Shown here: in pieces, positions 49,750 through 59,500 of the stretch
Layout of the letters: each line of letters starts with the position of its first letter
Numbering within the stretch: position 1 is the stretch's first letter
From: CALMEH01 sp964548225
Lineage (GTDB): Bacteria; Acidobacteriota; Blastocatellia; Pyrinomonadales; Pyrinomonadaceae
NCBI GenBank assembly: GCA_964548225.1
Contig: CAZJQP010000016.1
Location: forward strand, 1 to 64,000
DNA length: 64,000 nt
Direction: 5' to 3'
Notes under the pieces: generated by a model
Database searches by the model: none
What the model saw: only the letters and a program-made list of their open reading frames with translations
What the model was told of the DNA's origin: nothing
Program-made: the position numbers and the translations under genes

Positions 49750-50709
49750 ATGCAAGCCTTACGATTTATCAATAATCAATTAAAACTTACGGAAATCGCC
49801 AAACCGAAGCGCGAAACGGAAGTATTGGTGCGCGTTTTGAAGTCGGGGATTTGCAATACGGATGTCGAAATCGTGCGCGGTTATGCGGGGTTTTCGGGGA
49901 CAATCGGACACGAATTTGTTGGTGTAGTTGAAGAATCAAACGATAAAAATTTGATTGGCAAACGAGTTGTCGGCGAAATCAATGCGGGTTGCGGCGTTTG
50001 TGATTTGTGCAAATCGGGCGATTCGCGGCATTGTGCGCTCCGAACGGTTTTGGGAATTATCGGGCGCGACGGCGCACACGCGGAATTTTTGACTTTGCCG
50101 GAGCGCAATCTTTTTGAAGTTCCGGCAGAAGTTTCAAACGCCGAAGCTGTTTTTACAGAACCGCTTGCGGCGGCTTTTGGGATAACAGAACAAGTCGAAA
50201 TCTCGCCGGAAATGCGCGTTGCGGTTATCGGCGACGGAAAACTGGGAAACCTTTGCGCCCAATCTCTCGTCTTAAAGAGCGAAAACGTATCGCTTATCGG
50301 CAAACATAAAGAAAAACTTTCGTTGGCGGAAAAGCGTAATATCGAAGGAATTCTGCTTGAAGATGCGGTTCAAATTAAACGCGGTTTCGATGTCGTTGTC
50401 GAAGCCAGCGGTTCGGAATCGGGTTTTAATTTGGCACTTGATTTATTGAAACCGCGTGGAAAATTGGTTTTGAAATCAACTTTTCACGGCAAAGCGAATT
50501 GGGAAGCGTGGCGCGTCGTGGTTGATGAAATTACGATTGTCGGTTCGCGTTGCGGACGTTTTGCTCCGGCACTCGAACTTCTGCGCGATAAAAAAGTTGA
50601 TGTCGAAAGTTTAATAAATGAAGAACTTTCTCTGGCGCAAGGCGTGAAAGCCTTAGAAATCGCGCAGAAAAAAGGTGTGATGAAGGTGCTTTTGACAATG
50701 AATAATTGA
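49750..50709 (+). CDS. zinc-type MDR alcohol/threonine dehydrogenase
   Basis: The 319-residue enzyme has the MDR zinc ligands (CNTDVE start, GHEFVGVVEE, and the structural zinc cysteines CGVCDLCKSGDSRHC) and the NAD-binding core VIGDGKLGNLCAQ near 155. It oxidises an alcohol or reduces a carbonyl with NAD(P). The unusual start MQALRFINNQLKLTEI and the shortness (about 20 residues below usual) are within normal range. It follows 3 nt after the zinc-ribbon gene, so co-transcription is likely. The substrate is unknown. Confidence 0.88.
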   Translation: MQALRFINNQLKLTEIAKPKRETEVLVRVLKSGICNTDVEIVRGYAGFSGTIGHEFVGVVEESNDKNLIGKRVVGEINAGCGVCDLCKSGDSRHCALRTVLGIIGRDGAHAEFLTLPERNLFEVPAEVSNAEAVFTEPLAAAFGITEQVEISPEMRVAVIGDGKLGNLCAQSLVLKSENVSLIGKHKEKLSLAEKRNIEGILLEDAVQIKRGFDVVVEASGSESGFNLALDLLKPRGKLVLKSTFHGKANWEAWRVVVDEITIVGSRCGRFAPALELLRDKKVDVESLINEELSLAQGVKALEIAQKKGVMKVLLTMNN

Positions 50710-50728
50710 TAAATTTGTGTTTCGATAA

Positions 50729-50896
50729 GCAATATCGGAACTCCGATAAGCGAAATCCGAATTCAGATATGCCAAATCTGAATTCAGATAAGCGAAATCC
50801 GAATTCAGATATGCCAAATCTGAATTCAGATATACCAAATCTGAATTCGGATATTGGCAATCTGAATTTCGATTTAGCTGATTTGAGTTAAGATTT
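50729..50896. repeat. 21-bp tandem repeat array 2 (8 units)
   Basis: Eight units of exactly 21 bp with consensus GCNAAATCTGAATTCAGATA. Each unit holds an imperfect palindrome (ATCTGAATTCAGAT), and units alternate GCG/GCC at their start. The last two units have drifted. The array fills the 287-bp gap before the HtrA-type gene. The period matches array 1 (14827-15101), though the sequence is unrelated. The peptides it would encode (NSDMPNL-type heptads) are probably a by-product of the period. Confidence 0.9.
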
Positions 50897-50996
50897 ACGG
50901 GCAAAAAAGTCTTAATTTTTGTCGAAGAGTTTGTTATACTCGGCAATGTCGAGTAAATTTGCCCGAAAAATTGTTATTTGTAAGGAAAAAGAAGTT

Positions 50997-52439
50997 ATGA
51001 AATCTGCTATTCGTTTGAATTTATTTTTAGTTTTCGCGTTTTTGATGAGCGGCATCGGCGTTTCGGCGCAAGTTACCGATAAACCGACCGAGAGGCTTTC
51101 GGCATCGTTTGCCCAAGTTGCCCGAAAAGTTGAATCGGCGGTGGTTAATATTGATACAAAAGGCAGAATTCCGACCGGAAGCCGTTATGATGAAGAGGAA
51201 CGCCGTCCTTCAGGCTCAATCGGGAGCGGTTTCATTGTTGATAAGACGGGTTATATTCTGACAAATCATCACGTCGTTGAAGATTCTTCGCGGATTACTG
51301 TTCGTTTGAAATCGAACGAAGAATTTGCCGCGAAAATCGTCGGTTTGGACGAAGAAACCGATATGGCGGTTTTGAAAATCGAAGCCGGACGCGATTTGCC
51401 GTTTTTGGTTTTAGGCAATTCCGACAATGCCGAAATCGGCGATTGGGTTCTGGCAATCGGTTCGCCTTTCGGACTTGAACAAACCGTTACGGCAGGAATT
51501 ATTTCGCAAACACGCCGCGAAACTCCTTATTCGGCTTTCCAAAAATTTATTCAGACGGACGCGGCGATCAATCGCGGAAATTCGGGCGGACCGCTCGTAA
51601 ATATGGACGGCGAAGTCATCGGTGTAAATTCAATGATTGCCTCGACAACCGGCGATTATAACGGCATCGGGTTTGCCTTGCCGTCAAACGAAGCGAATTA
51701 CGTTTATAAACAAATTTTGCAAAACGGGCGCGTTCGGCGCGGATATTTGGGCGTGATTTTGGATTCGGTCAAACGTGAATTTGCCAAAGTTTATGGCTTG
51801 ACCGAACCGAAAGGCGCGATTGTTACGGACGTGCGCGACCGTGCGGGCGCGGCGGCGATTGCCGGAATTCAAACGGGCGACATCATTATCGAATTCAACG
51901 GTTTGCAAGTTTTGAGCGCACAAGATTTGATTGAAAAAGTTGCTGCGACAATGCCTGATAAAGAGGTAAATGTAACCTATTTGCGCGAGAACGGAACACG
52001 GCTCGACCGCAAAACCGTTCTCGTTAAACTTTCCGAACGTCCGTCGAACAATATTGCGACCGACGATGAAACGCCGAAAAAACTTCCGCTCGAAGGCACT
52101 TCGCAGAAAACTCTGCAACCTTTCGGTTTAACGCTCGGCGAACTTTCGCCGCAAGTCGCGTCGCTCTTCAAAATTGAAGGACAACCCGGCATCGTCATTA
52201 AATCAATCAATCAATCGAGCTACATTGCCGATCTGCGAAATTCAAACGGCACGGAAGCCGCAATCACCGAAGGCGATGTAATTCAACGCATTAACCGCAT
52301 ACCCGTAACGGATTTGCGAACCTTCAACGAAATCGCCGCCAAACTCAAAAAAGGCGACGCAGTTGTTCTGCACGTTTTGAATTTCAACCGCCAAACGCGC
52401 AGTATTCAACAGCGAATTGTGCAATTTACAGTTCAATAA
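50997..52439 (+). CDS. HtrA/DegP-type serine protease with two PDZ domains
   Basis: The ATG at 50997 with AAGGAA upstream gives a normal signal peptide (about 1-28). An upstream in-frame ATG at 50946 would add a doubtful extension. The protease domain has the triad His near 90 (TNHHVVED), Asp near 121 (ETDMAVLKI) and Ser near 195 (GNSGGPLV). Two PDZ domains follow (about 250-350, ALSAQDLI region; about 370-475, INRIPVTDLRTFNEI). It degrades or refolds misfolded envelope proteins. It is one of two HtrA-type proteins in the window, and the only one with PDZ domains. Confidence 0.92.
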   Translation: MKSAIRLNLFLVFAFLMSGIGVSAQVTDKPTERLSASFAQVARKVESAVVNIDTKGRIPTGSRYDEEERRPSGSIGSGFIVDKTGYILTNHHVVEDSSRITVRLKSNEEFAAKIVGLDEETDMAVLKIEAGRDLPFLVLGNSDNAEIGDWVLAIGSPFGLEQTVTAGIISQTRRETPYSAFQKFIQTDAAINRGNSGGPLVNMDGEVIGVNSMIASTTGDYNGIGFALPSNEANYVYKQILQNGRVRRGYLGVILDSVKREFAKVYGLTEPKGAIVTDVRDRAGAAAIAGIQTGDIIIEFNGLQVLSAQDLIEKVAATMPDKEVNVTYLRENGTRLDRKTVLVKLSERPSNNIATDDETPKKLPLEGTSQKTLQPFGLTLGELSPQVASLFKIEGQPGIVIKSINQSSYIADLRNSNGTEAAITEGDVIQRINRIPVTDLRTFNEIAAKLKKGDAVVLHVLNFNRQTRSIQQRIVQFTVQ

Positions 52440-52448
52440 AATTGGGTA

Positions 52449-52510
52449 AATAGAAAATAGTAAATCGTGAATAGAAGTCCAAAACTATTCACGATTTACT
52501 ATTTTCTATT
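52449..52510. terminator. 26-bp perfect hairpin
   Basis: Arms 52449-52474 (AATAGAAAATAGTAAATCGT...) and 52485-52510 are perfectly complementary with a 10-nt loop. It begins 10 nt after the HtrA stop codon and probably terminates that transcript. Confidence 0.8.
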
Positions 52511-52589
52511 CTTGATTCAAATAGAATTTGTATTATACTCAATTTATTCTCGAACAATAAGTTCTTCTGTAAGTTCAGTAATTTTTTAA

Positions 52590-55500
52590 ATGAACGCCGA
52601 ACGGCTCAAACAAATTGAAGACATCTATCACGCGGCGTTGGGGATTATGCCCGATGAGCGTGAATTTTTTCTCAATGAATCTTGCGGCACGGACGCAGAT
52701 TTGCGCCGCGAAGTCGAATCTTTACTTTCGGTTGAAGACACTTTTAACAGTTTTATTGAACTTTCGCCCGCTGCGCTCGCCGCCGAAATGCTTGCCGAAA
52801 AAGAAAAACAAAACGACTTGACCGACACGCAAATCGGGCGTTACAAAATCATCAAACTTTTGGGCGCGGGCGGAATGGGCGAAGTTTATCTGGCGGAAGA
52901 TACCAAACTCGACCGCAAAGTCGCCGTCAAATTTCTGAATGAAGAATGGAGTCTCGATGTCAATAAATTGAAGCGATTCGTGCAGGAAGCAAAGGCGGCA
53001 TCCGCGCTTAATCATCCGAATATCATTACCGTTTATGAAATCGGCGAAGAAGCCGGTAAAAATTATATCGCCACGGAATTTATTGAAGGCGAAACTTTAC
53101 GCGAACATTTTGCGGCGAAAGAATTAATGCCGCTCGGCGACATCCTAAAAATCGGCGAACAAATTGCCGAAGCTCTGGCGGCGGCGCATCGGGCGGGAAT
53201 TATTCACCGCGACATCAAGCCGGAAAACGTCATGATTCGAGAAGACGGCTATGTCAAGGTTTTAGATTTCGGGCTGGCAAAATTAGCCGGAAGGGGAGAA
53301 GAGGAAAAAAGGAGAAGAGGAGAAAGAGGTTCGACACCTGTTCAATCTCCTCTTCTCACAAACCCCGGAATGATTATGGGAACGGTTTCGTATATGTCGC
53401 CCGAACAGGCACGCGGAAAACAAACCGATGCGAGAACCGATTTGTGGAGTTTGGGTGTGTTGCTTTATGAAGCAATAACGCACAACTTGCCTTTTTCCGG
53501 CGAAACGATGAGCGATTGTATTGCCACGATTTTGACGAAAGAGCCGTTACCACTCAATCAGTTTGCAGCGAATTGTCCGGCGGAATTACAGCGAATTATC
53601 AGCAAAGCATTGTCGAAAAATCTTGATGAGCGTTATCAAACCGCACAGGAGATGATGGAGAATCTCAAAAATTTGCGGCGCGAAACGGAAATCGGCAAAA
53701 TTGAATATCTCAATACGATTCGGCAAACTACCACAGCCAGCCCAACTAATGAAAACGAGCCGACGCAAATCTACGACGGTAAGCAAACGGAAGGAAACAC
53801 TGCTCCGAAGACAGATGAAAAATATCTGGCATATAGCATCGAAGTTGAAAAAGTTAAAAACCGATACCGCAAGCAGACAATCGCGGCAATCGGACTTTTG
53901 CTGGCTGGAATTTTAGCATATTTCGGATATTTTTATTTGAAACCGAAGCGTCAGGTCGAAATTGCTTTTAATCGAACATCTTTCGAGAAAATCCCGATTA
54001 ACGGCAGTGTCGAATTAATTAAACTTTCGCCTGATAAAAGATATGTCGGTTATGTTGAGCGAAAAGGCAACAATGAAACGCGGCTCGTTTTGCGACAGAT
54101 GACAACCGGTGCGGAAAACGAGGTTTTGCCGACGGGCATAGGATTTGTCCGCGACATCGAATTTTCGCCTGATGGAAATTATTTTTATTATTCCTATCAA
54201 TCTTTGTTGGCGAGTTTGCGAGTGGACGTTTTTCGAGTTCCGCTGCTCGGTGGTGATCCTGAAAAAGTTGTTGAAGACATCACTAGAATATTCTCTTTGT
54301 CGTCTGACGGAAACAGGCTGGCTTTTGTCAGAACTCAAACCTCGCCGTTTGAATCAAAATTAATCGTCCACGATTTGCAAACAAAAGAAGAGCGCACGCT
54401 AATCAGCACTAAAAACAGAGAAATGCAAGCGGTTTCCTTCTCGCCTGACCAAACTAAAATCGCGGTTTTGGCTTCTGATGTTGATGTCAAGGCTTTATAT
54501 AAACTTAATTGGATTCCGGTGGAAGGCGGCGAACTCACTAAAGTTTCGGATACGATTCTAAAAGAAAATGCGAGTTTAGACTGGTTGGGGGACGGTTCGG
54601 GTTTAGTGGTTGCCGGACAATTTCCCGACCAAAAATACGGGCAACTTTACAAAATATCTTTTCCGCAGGGCGAATTTACACCGTTGACGACCAGCACCAG
54701 CACATTTTCCCGCGTTTCTGTTTCCAAAGACGGTAGTTTTTTAGTCGCCTTGCAGACCAGCAAAACAAACGGCATTTGGGAACTAGACCTTGCCGATAAA
54801 TCTGTCAGGCAAACAATTCCGACCACCAAAAATGAACTAAAAGTTGAAGATGCAACATCAGACAATCGCTTGCTGATTACCAGAACCGATGACAAAGGCA
54901 AAGACGGTTTGTTGCTTGTCAATGCAGACGGTTCAAACGAAAAATTTCTGACACTTTATAACGGCGAAAATTCGGGACCGCTCCAACGGGCGGCGATTTC
55001 CAACGACGAGAAATATTGCTACTACGTTTCGGATAATGATGTCTGGCGGATAAATTTGGATGGAAGCGGAAAAGAAAATCTAACCAATTCTCCATCAATT
55101 AAGAAAATGTTCGGCACAATCGCATCTGATTCAACTTATATTTTGTTCAATACTGTTGACCCATATTCAATCCAAAAACTTGACATTGCCACGCGCCGGA
55201 TAACGCCTGTTCTTGAGCGCGTTGACTATACTTTTGTGATGCTCGGTTACGCCAGAAATAAAGATAAAATAGCGTATGTTGCCATTGACGAAAAGGATAA
55301 GAATCAAGTAACGGAGCATCTTCTTGCTAATTTTGACGGACAAAAACTCGGCGAAGGGAAACCTTTCGTCAACATTAACCGCAGTAAAGGTTTTGTTTTC
55401 TCAAAAGATGGCACCAAAATTTATTTCACTCCATACAGCGGCAACCCGACCGAAATAAACGATAGGGAAATGGGACAGAAGGATTTGGTGAGCGGAAAAA

Positions 55501-55628
55501 TCTCGAAAATTACCAACTTCAACATCGAGAAAATCTTAAGCTACACAACCTCTCGTGATGACAAAAAACTTTATATCGTGCGCGGCAATGCAACTGATGA
55601 AGTCGTGTTAATAAAGAATCTACAATAA
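52590..55628 (+). CDS. Ser/Thr protein kinase fused to TolB-like propeller
   Basis: The 1012-residue protein starts with a short helical leader (about 1-75). The kinase domain (about 84-370) has the glycine loop GAGGMGEV near 91, lysine VAVKFL, catalytic HRDIKPEN near 205, DFGLAKL near 225 and the SYMSPEQARG substrate loop near 266. One membrane segment lies near 430-446 (TIAAIGLLLAGILAYFGYFYL, slightly trimmed). The external part (about 460-1010) is a TolB/WD40-like beta-propeller. Between DFG and SPEQ lies a repeat-encoded insert (about 232-257). It resembles PknB-type receptors that relay an outside signal. Confidence 0.9.
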   Translation: MNAERLKQIEDIYHAALGIMPDEREFFLNESCGTDADLRREVESLLSVEDTFNSFIELSPAALAAEMLAEKEKQNDLTDTQIGRYKIIKLLGAGGMGEVYLAEDTKLDRKVAVKFLNEEWSLDVNKLKRFVQEAKAASALNHPNIITVYEIGEEAGKNYIATEFIEGETLREHFAAKELMPLGDILKIGEQIAEALAAAHRAGIIHRDIKPENVMIREDGYVKVLDFGLAKLAGRGEEEKRRRGERGSTPVQSPLLTNPGMIMGTVSYMSPEQARGKQTDARTDLWSLGVLLYEAITHNLPFSGETMSDCIATILTKEPLPLNQFAANCPAELQRIISKALSKNLDERYQTAQEMMENLKNLRRETEIGKIEYLNTIRQTTTASPTNENEPTQIYDGKQTEGNTAPKTDEKYLAYSIEVEKVKNRYRKQTIAAIGLLLAGILAYFGYFYLKPKRQVEIAFNRTSFEKIPINGSVELIKLSPDKRYVGYVERKGNNETRLVLRQMTTGAENEVLPTGIGFVRDIEFSPDGNYFYYSYQSLLASLRVDVFRVPLLGGDPEKVVEDITRIFSLSSDGNRLAFVRTQTSPFESKLIVHDLQTKEERTLISTKNREMQAVSFSPDQTKIAVLASDVDVKALYKLNWIPVEGGELTKVSDTILKENASLDWLGDGSGLVVAGQFPDQKYGQLYKISFPQGEFTPLTTSTSTFSRVSVSKDGSFLVALQTSKTNGIWELDLADKSVRQTIPTTKNELKVEDATSDNRLLITRTDDKGKDGLLLVNADGSNEKFLTLYNGENSGPLQRAAISNDEKYCYYVSDNDVWRINLDGSGKENLTNSPSIKKMFGTIASDSTYILFNTVDPYSIQKLDIATRRITPVLERVDYTFVMLGYARNKDKIAYVAIDEKDKNQVTEHLLANFDGQKLGEGKPFVNINRSKGFVFSKDGTKIYFTPYSGNPTEINDREMGQKDLVSGKISKITNFNIEKILSYTTSRDDKKLYIVRGNATDEVVLIKNLQ
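53288..53360. repeat. repeat hairpin inside kinase activation segment
   Basis: GGAGAAGAGG-type repeats (53291-53329) and the exact complement TCTCCTCTTCTC (53346-53357) of GAGAAGAGGAGA (53312-53323) make a hairpin in the coding sequence. They encode the basic/acidic insert GRGEEEKRRRGERGSTP directly after the DFG motif. Its length is a multiple of three, so the frame is kept. Confidence 0.8.
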
Positions 55629-55826
55629 ATCTCCGCATTCGTTTTAGAAAACTCCGTGCCAACCTGCTCTAACTATGTGTTGGTTCAACAATCGCTTCGG
55701 TTTTCGTTCTAGCCCGGATTATATTGCCGCACATTTTTCAGATAGCATAGAATTGAGAAGTCGGAAAATTCGCGTTAAAGTAGAATCTGATAATTTCGCA
55801 ATACAATAAAATTAATTTATACAAAT

Positions 55827-57386
55827 ATGGCAAAAGCAGAGAAAGCAAAATCGAAAAAAGCAGATAAAAAATCTGACAAAAAAGCAGTATCAAAAACAGC
55901 AACTTATTACAATTACATCGGCGGCGAATGGATTGAATCCGCGTCCGGTGAATGGTTTGAAAATGTTAATCCGGCGGACACCACGGATATTATTGGGCGT
56001 TTTCCGAAATCGAATGCGGACGACGTAGAAAAGGCAGTTGCGGCGGCAAAAGCGGCGGCGACACGTTGGCGCAGAACGCCCGCGCCGAAACGTGCGGAAA
56101 TTCTTTTCCGTCTGGCGCAAATTTTGGAGCGCAACAAGGAAACTTTTACCCGCGATATGACCCGCGAAATGGGCAAAGTTTTGAAAGAAGCCGGCGGCGA
56201 TGTGCAGGAAGCGATTGACTGCACATATTACACGGCGGGCGAAGGTCGCAGACTTCACGGTTTTACGACTCCGGCGGAAATGCCGAATAAATTTGCAATG
56301 TGTGTCCGTCAGCCTGTCGGCATTTGCGGTTTGATTACGCCGTTTAATTTCCCGATGGCGATTCCTTCGTGGAAACTGATTCCCGCGCTAGTTTGCGGAA
56401 ATACAGTCGTTATTAAATCGGGCGAAGACGTTCCGCTTTCAACAATTAACTTGGTCAAAGCGTGCGAAGAAGCGGGAATTCCGAAAGGCGTTATCAACGT
56501 CGTCAACGGATTTTCCGAACCGGGCGAAGCATTGGTCGCACACGAAGATATTCGCCTGATTTCGTTCACGGGTTCGACCGACACGGGCAGAATCATCGCC
56601 GAACAATGTGCGCGAACGAACAAAATTGTCAGTTTGGAAATGGGCGGAAAGAACGCGATTATCGTGATGGACGATGCCGACATTGATAACGCCGTCGAAG
56701 GCTCGCTCTGGGGCGCGTTCGGCACTTCGGGGCAACGCTGCACGGCTTCCAGTCGTTTGGTTGTTCACAAGAAAGTTTATAAAAAGTTCTGCGACAAACT
56801 CGTTGAAAAAGCGAAAAAATTAAAAGTCGGAAACGGTTTAGACCCGAAAACCGAAGTCGGTCCGGTTATAAATGAAGCCGCAATGAACAAGATTTTAAGT
56901 TACATCGAAATCGGCAAAACCGAAGATGGCGCGACATTGGCTTATGGCGGAAACCGTTTGACGAAAGGCGATTACAAAAAAGGTTATTTCATCGAACCGA
57001 CCGTTTTCACAAACGTCAAACGCAATCATCGAATCGCCCAAGAAGAAATCTTCGGACCTGTCACGGTCGTCATTCAATTTGAAACTTTGGACGAAGCGAT
57101 TGATATTGTCAACGACGTAAAATACGGCTTGTCGTCGGCGATTTACACGCAAGATGTCAACCAATCTTTCTACGCAATGCAGGAACTTTACACCGGAATT
57201 TGCTACGTCAATTCGGCAACCATCGGCGCGGAAGTTCACTTACCGTTCGGCGGCACAAAAGGAACCGGAAACGGACACCGCGAAGCCGGAACGCAAGTTT
57301 TGGACATTTTCTCCGAATGGAAATCACTCTACATTGATTATTCGGGCAAACTGCAAAAAGCGCAGATTGATGAAGTTGAAATTTAA
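55827..57386 (+). CDS. aldehyde dehydrogenase
   Basis: After a Lys-rich leader of about 27 residues, the NAD-dependent aldehyde dehydrogenase core follows: FNFPMAIPSWKLIPALVCGN, GSTDTG, catalytic Glu in LEMGGKNA near 269, and catalytic Cys in GQRCTASSR near 303. The C-terminal AEVHLPFGGTKGTGNGHREAG stretch is typical of alpha-aminoadipic-semialdehyde or succinic-type dehydrogenases. Residues 500-519 are normal. The next gene is alanine dehydrogenase, so both may serve amino-acid breakdown. The exact substrate is not determined. Confidence 0.92.
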   Translation: MAKAEKAKSKKADKKSDKKAVSKTATYYNYIGGEWIESASGEWFENVNPADTTDIIGRFPKSNADDVEKAVAAAKAAATRWRRTPAPKRAEILFRLAQILERNKETFTRDMTREMGKVLKEAGGDVQEAIDCTYYTAGEGRRLHGFTTPAEMPNKFAMCVRQPVGICGLITPFNFPMAIPSWKLIPALVCGNTVVIKSGEDVPLSTINLVKACEEAGIPKGVINVVNGFSEPGEALVAHEDIRLISFTGSTDTGRIIAEQCARTNKIVSLEMGGKNAIIVMDDADIDNAVEGSLWGAFGTSGQRCTASSRLVVHKKVYKKFCDKLVEKAKKLKVGNGLDPKTEVGPVINEAAMNKILSYIEIGKTEDGATLAYGGNRLTKGDYKKGYFIEPTVFTNVKRNHRIAQEEIFGPVTVVIQFETLDEAIDIVNDVKYGLSSAIYTQDVNQSFYAMQELYTGICYVNSATIGAEVHLPFGGTKGTGNGHREAGTQVLDIFSEWKSLYIDYSGKLQKAQIDEVEI

Positions 57387-57574
57387 TCGAAAATGTTACT
57401 CACGAAACACGCAAAAGGTAGAAAAATGTAAAATCTTTCTCTTTTTTCGCTTATGTTTGTGTGTTTCGCGGGCAAATTCTTTTGTTTGTCGCTTTAACAA
57501 TTTGGTGGAAACAACGTAGAATTGTAAATTACGTTTTTATCATCAAAATTTATTATTGGAGACTTATTAAAATA

Positions 57575-58711
57575 ATGAAAATCGGATTACCGAAAGAAAT
57601 TAAAGATAACGAATATCGTGTCGGACTGACACCGGCAGGCGTGAATGCGCTTGTTCACGCAGGACACGAGGTTTTTGTGCAGAAATCGGCGGGCGAAGGT
57701 TCGGGGTTTGCAGACGAACTTTACACGAAAGCAGGTGCAACGCTTCTGGACACAGCTGATGAGGTTTGGCAAACAGGTGAAATGATTGTCAAAGTCAAAG
57801 AGCCAATTGCGCCGGAATATCCGCGAATGCGTGAAAATCAGTTGCTTTTCACATATCTGCATCTCGCGCCGGAATTTGAATTGACCAAGCAAATGATGGA
57901 ACGCAAAGTTACGGGTGTGGCTTATGAAACCATTACGGATAAGCAAGGTCGTTTGCCGCTTTTGACACCGATGTCGGAAGTTGCGGGTAGAATGTCGGTT
58001 CAGGTTGGTGCAACTTACCTTGAAAAAATGAACGGCGGCAAAGGCATTTTGCTTGGCGGTGTTCCGGGCGTTCCGGCGGCGAATGTCGTGATTATCGGCG
58101 GCGGAATTGTCGGCACGGAAGCGGCGAAAATGGCGGTCGGTTTGGGCGCAAAAGTTACGATTATTGATATTAATTTGGACAGATTGCGTCAATTGGACGA
58201 CATCTTTTTGTCGAAAGTTCAAACTCTTGCGTCGTCGCGTTATGCGATTCACGAAGCAATTTCGCACGCAGATTTGGTTATCGGCGGCGTTTTGGTTGTC
58301 GGCGCGGCGGCTCCGAAATTGGTTACGCGAGATATGCTCAAAGACATTCCGAACGGTTCGGTTCTCGTTGACGTAGCGGTTGACCAAGGCGGCTGTTTTG
58401 AAACAACACACGCGACAACTCATTCAAATCCGACATTTTACGAAGAAGGCGTTCTGCATTACTGCGTCGCAAATATGCCGGGCGCAGTTCCCAGAACCTC
58501 GACTTTTGCGCTTACCAATGCGACTTTGCCTTACGCGCTGGCGTTGGCAAACAAAGGTTTCGAGCAAGCGATTGCCGACGATGCAGGTTTGAAAGAAGGC
58601 GTGAATACTTACGCCGGAAAATGCACTTACGAAGCAGTTGCGACATCACAAAACATCGAATACACGCCGCTTGATTCGCTTCTTGAAGGAGCGAAAGGGG
58701 CGAACAGCTAA
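57575..58711 (+). CDS. ald: alanine dehydrogenase
   Basis: The ATG at 57575 is chosen because the protein then begins MKIGLPKEIKDNEYRVGLTP, the conserved start; GGAGA lies about 12 nt upstream. The 378-residue product has the Rossmann motif IGGGIVGTEAAKMAVGLGA and the catalytic stretch MSEVAGRMSVQVGA. It makes pyruvate and ammonia from L-alanine with NAD, and reversibly. The N-terminal frame up to 57461 is not used. Confidence 0.95.
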   Translation: MKIGLPKEIKDNEYRVGLTPAGVNALVHAGHEVFVQKSAGEGSGFADELYTKAGATLLDTADEVWQTGEMIVKVKEPIAPEYPRMRENQLLFTYLHLAPEFELTKQMMERKVTGVAYETITDKQGRLPLLTPMSEVAGRMSVQVGATYLEKMNGGKGILLGGVPGVPAANVVIIGGGIVGTEAAKMAVGLGAKVTIIDINLDRLRQLDDIFLSKVQTLASSRYAIHEAISHADLVIGGVLVVGAAAPKLVTRDMLKDIPNGSVLVDVAVDQGGCFETTHATTHSNPTFYEEGVLHYCVANMPGAVPRTSTFALTNATLPYALALANKGFEQAIADDAGLKEGVNTYAGKCTYEAVATSQNIEYTPLDSLLEGAKGANS

Positions 58712-58752
58712 ATGAGTTCAAACCGGAGTTTGAACTCTAAACGCTCGAATCT

Positions 58753-59145
58753 ATGACCGCGAGAATTAAGATTTTAACTGTTGTTTATGTCTGCGTTCTT
58801 GCGGTTATTATTTTTTTAGCTGATAAACGCGCGACTCAATATCTTTTCAGACCAATCAGAAATTTGCCCTACGGCGATAAAATTTCACACTTTTTGCTGA
58901 TGGGGATTTTTTCTTTTCTTGTCAATCTCGCTTTAAGTGCAAGAAGCGTTAAACTCTGGAAGTTTAGATATTTGCTCGGAAGTTTGATTGTTTTGGTAAT
59001 TGTTGCAGTCGAGGAATTTTCGCAAATGTTTATTCGCGGGCGCACGTTTGATTGGGGAGATTTGGCGGCTGATTTTTTCGGAATTTTTATTTTCGGCGAA
59101 ATTGCACGGTTTTTATGCAACAGAAAATCTAAAACAGATTTTTAA
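58753..59145 (+). CDS. VanZ-like membrane protein
   Basis: The 130-residue protein has four predicted membrane segments and the VanZ signature: DKISHFLLMGIFSFL, then EEFSQMFIRGRTFDWGDLAADFFGI, with the conserved E-x2-Q-x4-R-x3-D-x2-D pattern. VanZ-family proteins are of unclear biochemical role; the original confers teicoplanin resistance. Its 3' end overlaps the response-regulator gene on the other strand by 17 bp. Confidence 0.82.
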   Translation: MTARIKILTVVYVCVLAVIIFLADKRATQYLFRPIRNLPYGDKISHFLLMGIFSFLVNLALSARSVKLWKFRYLLGSLIVLVIVAVEEFSQMFIRGRTFDWGDLAADFFGIFIFGEIARFLCNRKSKTDF

Positions 59146-59500
59146 GAGCCGATGTAAGATTTTCCTTGAGATTTGTATCTTTGACCAAAAAAATATTGGC
59201 AATTTGTTGGGTTTTATCGTCCGCACCGCTTACCATTCCGCTTAGAATAATGCAGGGAACATTATTCTTTTTATCGTTTCCGCGAAGCATTCGACAAAGA
59301 TCATAGCCTGAAAGATTCGGCATAATTGCATCCGCAACAACCGCATCAATTTCAATTTCCAGCGCAATCTGCATTGCCGCTAAACCGTCTTCCGCCGCAA
59401 AAACTTCATAACCGGCTTTTATTAAGATAATTTCGACAAAACGCCGCATCGAATCATCATCTTCAGCTAACAAAATTCTCTTTTTTTGAGATTTATTCAT
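59129..59500 (-). CDS. single-domain response regulator (CheY-like)
   Basis: This 123-residue receiver domain has the acidic pair D14-D15, the phospho-acceptor D57 (VVADAIMPN) and the Lys in FLVKDTN near 107; the Thr/Ser position is Ser near 87 (ILSG). There is no output domain, so it acts as a CheY- or Spo0F-type relay. No sensor kinase is adjacent. The unusual basic start (MNKSQKKRILLAEDD) is typical of stand-alone receivers. Confidence 0.9.
   Translation of the reverse strand: MNKSQKKRILLAEDDDSMRRFVEIILIKAGYEVFAAEDGLAAMQIALEIEIDAVVADAIMPNLSGYDLCRMLRGNDKKNNVPCIILSGMVSGADDKTQQIANIFLVKDTNLKENLTSALKNLF

Noticed and set aside
50706..50891. 61-codon frame encoding NSDMPNL-type heptads, and a minus-strand frame with SEFRFGI heptads
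   Set aside because: Both are by-products of the 21-bp period; there is no ribosome site and neighbouring genes overlap. Not listed as genes.
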